Origin: Flavobacteriales bacterium
Lineage (GTDB): Bacteria > Bacteroidota > Bacteroidia > Flavobacteriales_D > Parvicellaceae
DNA: 17,941 nt
Reading direction: 5' to 3'
Assembly (NCBI GenBank): GCA_015488785.1
Contig: WFNC01000067.1
Coordinates: 1 to 17,941, forward strand
A model generated the notes under the pieces. That model was not told the origin of the DNA. It worked only from the letters and a program-made list of their open reading frames with translations, and ran no database searches. Position numbers and translations under genes: made by a program. Shown here piece by piece: positions 14,779 to 17,941 of this stretch (its first letter is position 1; the number at the start of each line of letters is the position of its first letter).

Positions 14779-15180
14779 TTATTTTATAAACGGAATTGAC
14801 ATGGGGTATTGGTAAATTTCTCCTTTATTTGCTTTTATAGCTCCTATAATGTTAAATATAATACCTGCAATTCCTACAGCTAAAAGGATAGGAATACCAA
14901 TGAGAACGACAATTAAAATGACTCCAATGATTGCTAATATCGTTGCTGTGATAATCCAATTTAGAATAATCTTACCCTGCTTATCTATCATAGGTGATTC
15001 ATCTTTGTTTGTAGCCCACATTACGATTGGTAACGCCAGCCCTAAAAAAGGGACAACAAAGCCTGCTAAAGATGATAAATGCATCAGCATACAGTATGCA
15101 TTTACTTCCATTCCCCAAGGTTTAAAGTTGGGGTTACTTTCATTTTCGAAGACATCGTCTAAATTACTAAAATCGTCCAT
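14779..15180 (-). CDS. DUF4870 membrane protein
   Basis: A 133-residue inner-membrane protein of the DUF4870 (Tic20-like) family. Visible features are an acidic soluble start (residues 1-22), a first hydrophobic segment with CMLMHLSSLAGFVVPFLG (about 30-47), LPIVMWATNKDESPMIDKQGKIILNW (about 49-74; the KxxxPxIDxxGK element is characteristic of the family), and a long hydrophobic C-terminal pair of helices (75-114) before YPMSIPFIK. The function of the family is not established. The gene opens three bases after the serA stop codon, so it is translated from the serA message. Why it is coupled to serine synthesis is unclear. Confidence 0.88.
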   Translation of the reverse strand: MDDFSNLDDVFENESNPNFKPWGMEVNAYCMLMHLSSLAGFVVPFLGLALPIVMWATNKDESPMIDKQGKIILNWIITATILAIIGVILIVVLIGIPILLAVGIAGIIFNIIGAIKANKGEIYQYPMSIPFIK

Positions 15181-15183
15181 CTT

Positions 15184-16140
15184 TTATTTGTTGTAAAACG
15201 CAATAATGTTGTCTGCTAACTCTGTTCCTATTCTGTCTTGTGCTTCAACTGTTGCTGCTCCAATGTGTGGTGTTAAAGCTATTTTATTGTTTGTTAATAA
15301 ATCTTCTCTAGGCGAAGGTTCTCCTACAAAAACATCTAAGGCTGCAGCGTTTACTTTTCCACTAGCTAAGGCAGCCAATAGAGCATCTTCGTCTATTACT
15401 CCTCCTCTAGCAGCGTTGACAATACGAACTCCATCTTTCATTTTTTTGAATTCGGTAGTCGCTATCAATGCTTTTCCGTCTGCTGGCATAGGAACGTGTA
15501 ATGATATAAAATCTGATGTTTCTAATAATTTGTCTAGCGTAATGGTTTTGATTTCGATTGCTACTGACTGATTTGCTACTTCTACTGTTACGGTTGCTTT
15601 TTCCATAAAGGGATCAAAAGCTACGACATTCATTCCTAATCCTAAAGCGTATTTAGCGGTATATTGACCAATACGTCCAAAACCGATAATTCCTAATGTT
15701 TTTCCTCTAAGTTCTATTCCTTTTCCGTATTGTTTTTTTAATGCTTTGAAATTTTCTTTTCCATTGATTGGCATTTGTCTGTCTGAATCGTAAACCGAAC
15801 GAGCTAAAGAAAATAACTGAGCTGTTACTAATTCTGCTACTGCTAAAGATGAAGACGCTGGTGTATTGAAAACGGTAATTCCTTTTTCTCTTGCGTATTC
15901 GACATCTATGTTGTCCATTCCTACTCCTCCTCTACCGATCATTTTTATTGAAGGACAATTATCGATGATGTCTTTACGGATTTTTGTTGCACTTCTGACT
16001 AAAATAACTTCGTATTTTAATTCGTTGATAACTGAAATTAAATCTGCTTGTGCTACGGTTTCTGTAATTACGGTAAAACCATTTTCTTCTAATTTATCTT
16101 GACCCGACTTTGCTATTCCGTCGTTTGCTAATACTTTCAT
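15184..16140 (-). CDS. serA: D-3-phosphoglycerate dehydrogenase (short form)
   Basis: This enzyme oxidises 3-phosphoglycerate to 3-phosphohydroxypyruvate with NAD+, the first step of serine synthesis. The 318 residues have the D-2-hydroxyacid dehydrogenase fold: GRGGVGMDNID (69-79), a Rossmann GFGRIG (153-158), the catalytic arginine R245 in NAARGG, E274 in FVGEP and H292 in TPHIG. The regulatory C-terminal ACT domain and intervening domain of E. coli SerA are absent, so feedback inhibition by serine through ACT is not expected. The assignment rests on the family motifs and on serC upstream on the same strand; a related 2-hydroxyacid substrate cannot be ruled out from sequence alone. The DUF4870 gene follows after three bases. 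Confidence 0.9.
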   Translation of the reverse strand: MKVLANDGIAKSGQDKLEENGFTVITETVAQADLISVINELKYEVILVRSATKIRKDIIDNCPSIKMIGRGGVGMDNIDVEYAREKGITVFNTPASSSLAVAELVTAQLFSLARSVYDSDRQMPINGKENFKALKKQYGKGIELRGKTLGIIGFGRIGQYTAKYALGLGMNVVAFDPFMEKATVTVEVANQSVAIEIKTITLDKLLETSDFISLHVPMPADGKALIATTEFKKMKDGVRIVNAARGGVIDEDALLAALASGKVNAAALDVFVGEPSPREDLLTNNKIALTPHIGAATVEAQDRIGTELADNIIAFYNK

Positions 16141-16273
16141 AATCTGTATTTTATGTTTGGTTAACTAAATAATTCTTTACTTATCTTACCTTTTTTTTCG
16201 TTAAATATTGTCTTGTCTATTTGTTCTGAATAAACTAATTCGATAATAAAATAGTTTTTTTTTAAAACTCAAG

Positions 16274-16302
16274 CCAAATCATTTTACGGTTTTTTGAATC
16301 TT
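16274..16302 (-). repeat. Shared upstream motif, copy 2 (before serA)
   Basis: CCAAAT, three variable bases, then TTTACGG, a T-run and TTTGAATCTT (plus sense) match 738-765 upstream of the ChaN-like gene, with one indel and about three changes. On the minus strand each copy ends in TTTGG, which could be a -33 box. Confidence 0.5.
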
Positions 16303-16423
16303 CTTTTTTTTAGCCTTTCTTTGTAAAATAGAAAAAGATCTCATTACAACAATATTTTACGTTTAAGTGTTGAAACAAATGACTTTTTTAAATTTTCCGA
16401 AAAGCTAATTGCATTGAGTATTT

Positions 16424-16566
16424 GCGTTAGGGATAGTAGCGATAGCTCTTTTTTGTTTCGATGTTGTTTTTCTTAGCCGAAAAGAGCGATTTTATGAGCT
16501 CCTTTTTGGTTTAGAAAAACACATTGAAACGGAAAAAACTAAAGTGAATAGCCCGTTAAAACGCCC
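16424..16566 (+). repeat. Structured intergenic repeat, copy 2 (after serC)
   Basis: This copy begins GCGTTAGGGATAGTAG, has the central AAAAGAGCGATTTTAT...AGCTCC segment and ends GTTAAAACGCCC. The ends pair (GCGTT with AACGC, GGG with CCC). AGCTCTTTT (about 16444-16452) pairs with AAAAGAGC (about 16480-16487). The variable arms, GTTTCGATGTT... (16455-16475) and its near complement (16511-16530), form about 19 bp with one bulge and one G-U pair. The arm sequence differs entirely from copy 1. It begins, on minus, 11 bp past the serC stop codon. Confidence 0.75.
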
Positions 16567-16577
16567 TCAAAAAAAAA

Positions 16578-17636
16578 TTAAATTGCTTTCATAACATCAA
16601 CCAAAACTTGCACACTTTCGATTGGCATAGCGTTGTAGATTGAGGCTCTGTATCCTCCAACCGAACGGTGACCTTTTATACCACTGATGTTTGCTTTGTT
16701 CCAAAGTTCGTCGAATTTTTCTTTTTTAGAATCATCTTTTAAGACGAAGGTTACGTTCATGTAACTTCTATCTTCTTTGGCTGCTGTTCCTTCAAATAAT
16801 GGGTTTCTATCGATTTCGTTGTACAGTAATTCGGCTTTGGCGTTGTTACGTTTTTCTATTTCTTCTAATCCTCCTATTTCTTTTATCCATTGAAGTGTTA
16901 ACATTGACGCGTAGATTGAAAATACAGGTGGTGTATTGAACATTGAATCTTTGTCTGCGTGTGTTTTAAAATCTAACATTGTAGGAATTGCTACGCTTGA
17001 TTTTCCAAGAATACTATCTTTAATGATGTAAAGTGTTGCTCCTGCTGGACCTAAGTTTTTTTGTGCTCCTGCATAGACTAAATCAAATTTAGAGATGTCT
17101 ATTTTCTTTGAGAAAATATCCGAACTCATATCGCAAACCAACGGTACGGAAGTTTCTGGAATTGACTTAAATTGTGTTCCAAAAATCGTGTTATTTGAAG
17201 TGTAATGTAGGTAATCTATATCGCTTGGAATGTTGTATCCTTTTGGTATATAGCTATTGTTTTTATCTTCTGAAGATGCTACAATTACAGCTTCTCCAAC
17301 AAAATTAGCTTCCTTACTTGCTTTTTTTGCCCAAGCTCCAGTGGTAATGTATCCTGCTTTTTTGTGGTCTCCCATCATGTTGTAAGCGGTCATTAAAAAT
17401 CCTAAACTGGCTCCTCCTTGTAAGAATAAAACGGTATAACCTGCTGGCACATCCAAAACTTCTTTTACCAAAGAACGAGCTTCTTCCATAATTGCCACAA
17501 ATTCGGGGCTTCTGTGTGACATTTCGATTAAAGATAATCCTGTATCGTTATAATTCAAAATTGCTTTAGCTGATTTTTCGAATACTGTTGGCGCTAAAAT
17601 GCAAGGTCCTGCACTAAAATTGTGTACTTTTTTCAT
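16578..17636 (-). CDS. serC: Phosphoserine aminotransferase
   Basis: This PLP enzyme transfers an amino group from glutamate to 3-phosphohydroxypyruvate, giving phosphoserine (the step after SerA); it can also act in the PLP-synthesis branch. The 352 residues show the family landmarks: NFSAGPCILAP at the start, MSHRSPEF with R42 (substrate phosphate), FLQGGASLGF (71-80), W102, and GAQKNLGPAG with the PLP-binding lysine K193. They continue with FNTPPVFSIY (233-242) and GHRSVGGYRASIYNA (322-336). Nothing is missing. The ATG at 17636 gives the canonical N-terminus. serA lies downstream on the same strand, so the two serine genes are neighbours, but the 437-bp gap and structured element suggest they are not simply one message. 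Confidence 0.96.
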   Translation of the reverse strand: MKKVHNFSAGPCILAPTVFEKSAKAILNYNDTGLSLIEMSHRSPEFVAIMEEARSLVKEVLDVPAGYTVLFLQGGASLGFLMTAYNMMGDHKKAGYITTGAWAKKASKEANFVGEAVIVASSEDKNNSYIPKGYNIPSDIDYLHYTSNNTIFGTQFKSIPETSVPLVCDMSSDIFSKKIDISKFDLVYAGAQKNLGPAGATLYIIKDSILGKSSVAIPTMLDFKTHADKDSMFNTPPVFSIYASMLTLQWIKEIGGLEEIEKRNNAKAELLYNEIDRNPLFEGTAAKEDRSYMNVTFVLKDDSKKEKFDELWNKANISGIKGHRSVGGYRASIYNAMPIESVQVLVDVMKAI

Positions 17637-17835
17637 GGTTAAATTCCGTTTAGATTAATTTGTAACAAATTTGCAAAAATTCTTTAGATTTTCAATGAAA
17701 TACTTGTTAAAATTAGTGTTTAGTTATAAACTAACATTACTTGTTTACTGAAAAACAACTTTTCGATTTACTGAAAAAACAATGAGCAATATACAGACAC
17801 ACAAACAAATGTTTAGTTATATCTTTAAAATAAGT

Positions 17836-17843
17836 TATATTTG
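17836..17843 (+). promoter_or_regulatory. Promoter -7 element of a gene beyond the right edge
   Basis: TATATTTG matches TAnnTTTG exactly. A TTTA 20 bp upstream (17812-17815) is a near match to the -33 TTTG. The predicted start is near 17848, so at least 90 nt of untranslated leader lie in the window. The gene itself is not visible. Confidence 0.55.
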
Positions 17844-17906
17844 TCTAACATTTTAATTTTAAGCTCTATTTCTTCGAATTTATTTTGAATAAAACAGCTG
17901 TAAATT

Positions 17907-17924
17907 TCACGGAGGAATCTGTGA
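17907..17924 (+). other. Hairpin with GNRA tetraloop in the rightward leader
   Basis: TCACGGA, GGAA, TCTGTGA form a 7-bp stem (one G-U pair) closed by a GGAA loop of the GNRA type. It lies about 60 nt into the predicted leader. It matches no riboswitch that I recognise, and the leader continues outside the window. Confidence 0.4.
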
Positions 17925-17941
17925 TTTCCTAACGATTAAGA

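Larger units (their letters stand above)
16141..16577. other. serC-serA intergenic region
   Basis: This 437-bp gap contains no gene. Near serA a possible promoter on minus is TTTG (16275-16278), 21 bp, TATTTTAT (16246-16253), giving a long leader of about 100 nt. The sequence 16274-16302 recurs upstream of the ChaN-like gene. The serC-proximal third is copy 2 of the structured repeat. Confidence 0.5.
17637..17941. other. Region upstream of serC, with operator-like repeats and a rightward leader
   Basis: The 305 bases to the window edge hold no complete gene. TGTTTAGTTATA occurs at 17717-17728 and again at 17810-17821; each is followed at a short distance by CTAACATT. The first copy forms the perfect palindrome TTAGTT-ATA-AACTAA. 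A plus-strand promoter and a hairpin leader occupy the right end. Confidence 0.55.

Noticed and set aside
1..17941. Defence system, prophage, insertion sequence, CRISPR array or tRNA/rRNA gene
   Set aside because: No transposase, integrase, nuclease or phage proteins, no regularly spaced repeats and no tRNA-like or rRNA-like sequence were seen; all genes fit a core chromosomal segment.

Overview
The window is AT-rich chromosomal DNA (about one third G+C by eye) from a member of the Bacteroidota, most likely a Flavobacterium or close relative of the Flavobacteriaceae. The evidence is the protein set (short SerA without an ACT domain, M23/LysM hydrolase, DjlA-like TerB-J protein), start codons preceded by A-rich leaders rather than Shine-Dalgarno boxes, signal peptides ending in SQ or KAQ, and promoters of the Bacteroidota type (TAnnTTTG around -7, TTTG around -33). 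It looks like ordinary core genome: no phage, integrase, transposase, CRISPR array, rRNA or tRNA was seen.

Layout. 1-8830 is almost all on the minus strand: a ChaN-like protein cut by the window edge, tpiA, ligA, a DUF985 cupin, an M23/LysM peptidase, then a tight operon cydA-cydB-small membrane protein (transcribed 8830 to 6095). A 375-bp divergent region separates cydA from htpG (+). htpG ends at a strong hairpin terminator shared with an unrecognised 137-aa gene (-). From there a DjlA-like co-chaperone and a rhomboid protease run on plus, to a second strong terminator at about 13360. The rest is on minus: serC, a 437-bp gap, serA, a DUF4870 membrane protein, a free-standing protein resembling the N-terminus of IF-2, and a small acidic protein. 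At the right edge a promoter points rightward to a gene outside the window.

Functions: glycolysis (TpiA), DNA sealing (LigA), microaerobic respiration (cytochrome bd), protein folding (HtpG, DjlA-like), envelope work (M23 peptidase, rhomboid) and the first two steps of serine synthesis (SerA, SerC).

The most interesting material is between genes. Two copies of a ~143-nt element (1811-1954 and 16424-16566) lie just after the stop codons of ligA and serC. Their ends and central loop are conserved, but the ~20-bp stem arms have unrelated sequences that remain complementary, which is the signature of selection for structure. A second inverted-repeat cluster lies at 4590-4840. The cyd promoter carries a CRP/FNR-type palindrome about 40 bp upstream of the predicted start, and htpG has a sigma-54-like -24/-12 element with a palindrome. 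Both look like real regulatory sites, but their assignment is inference from sequence alone.
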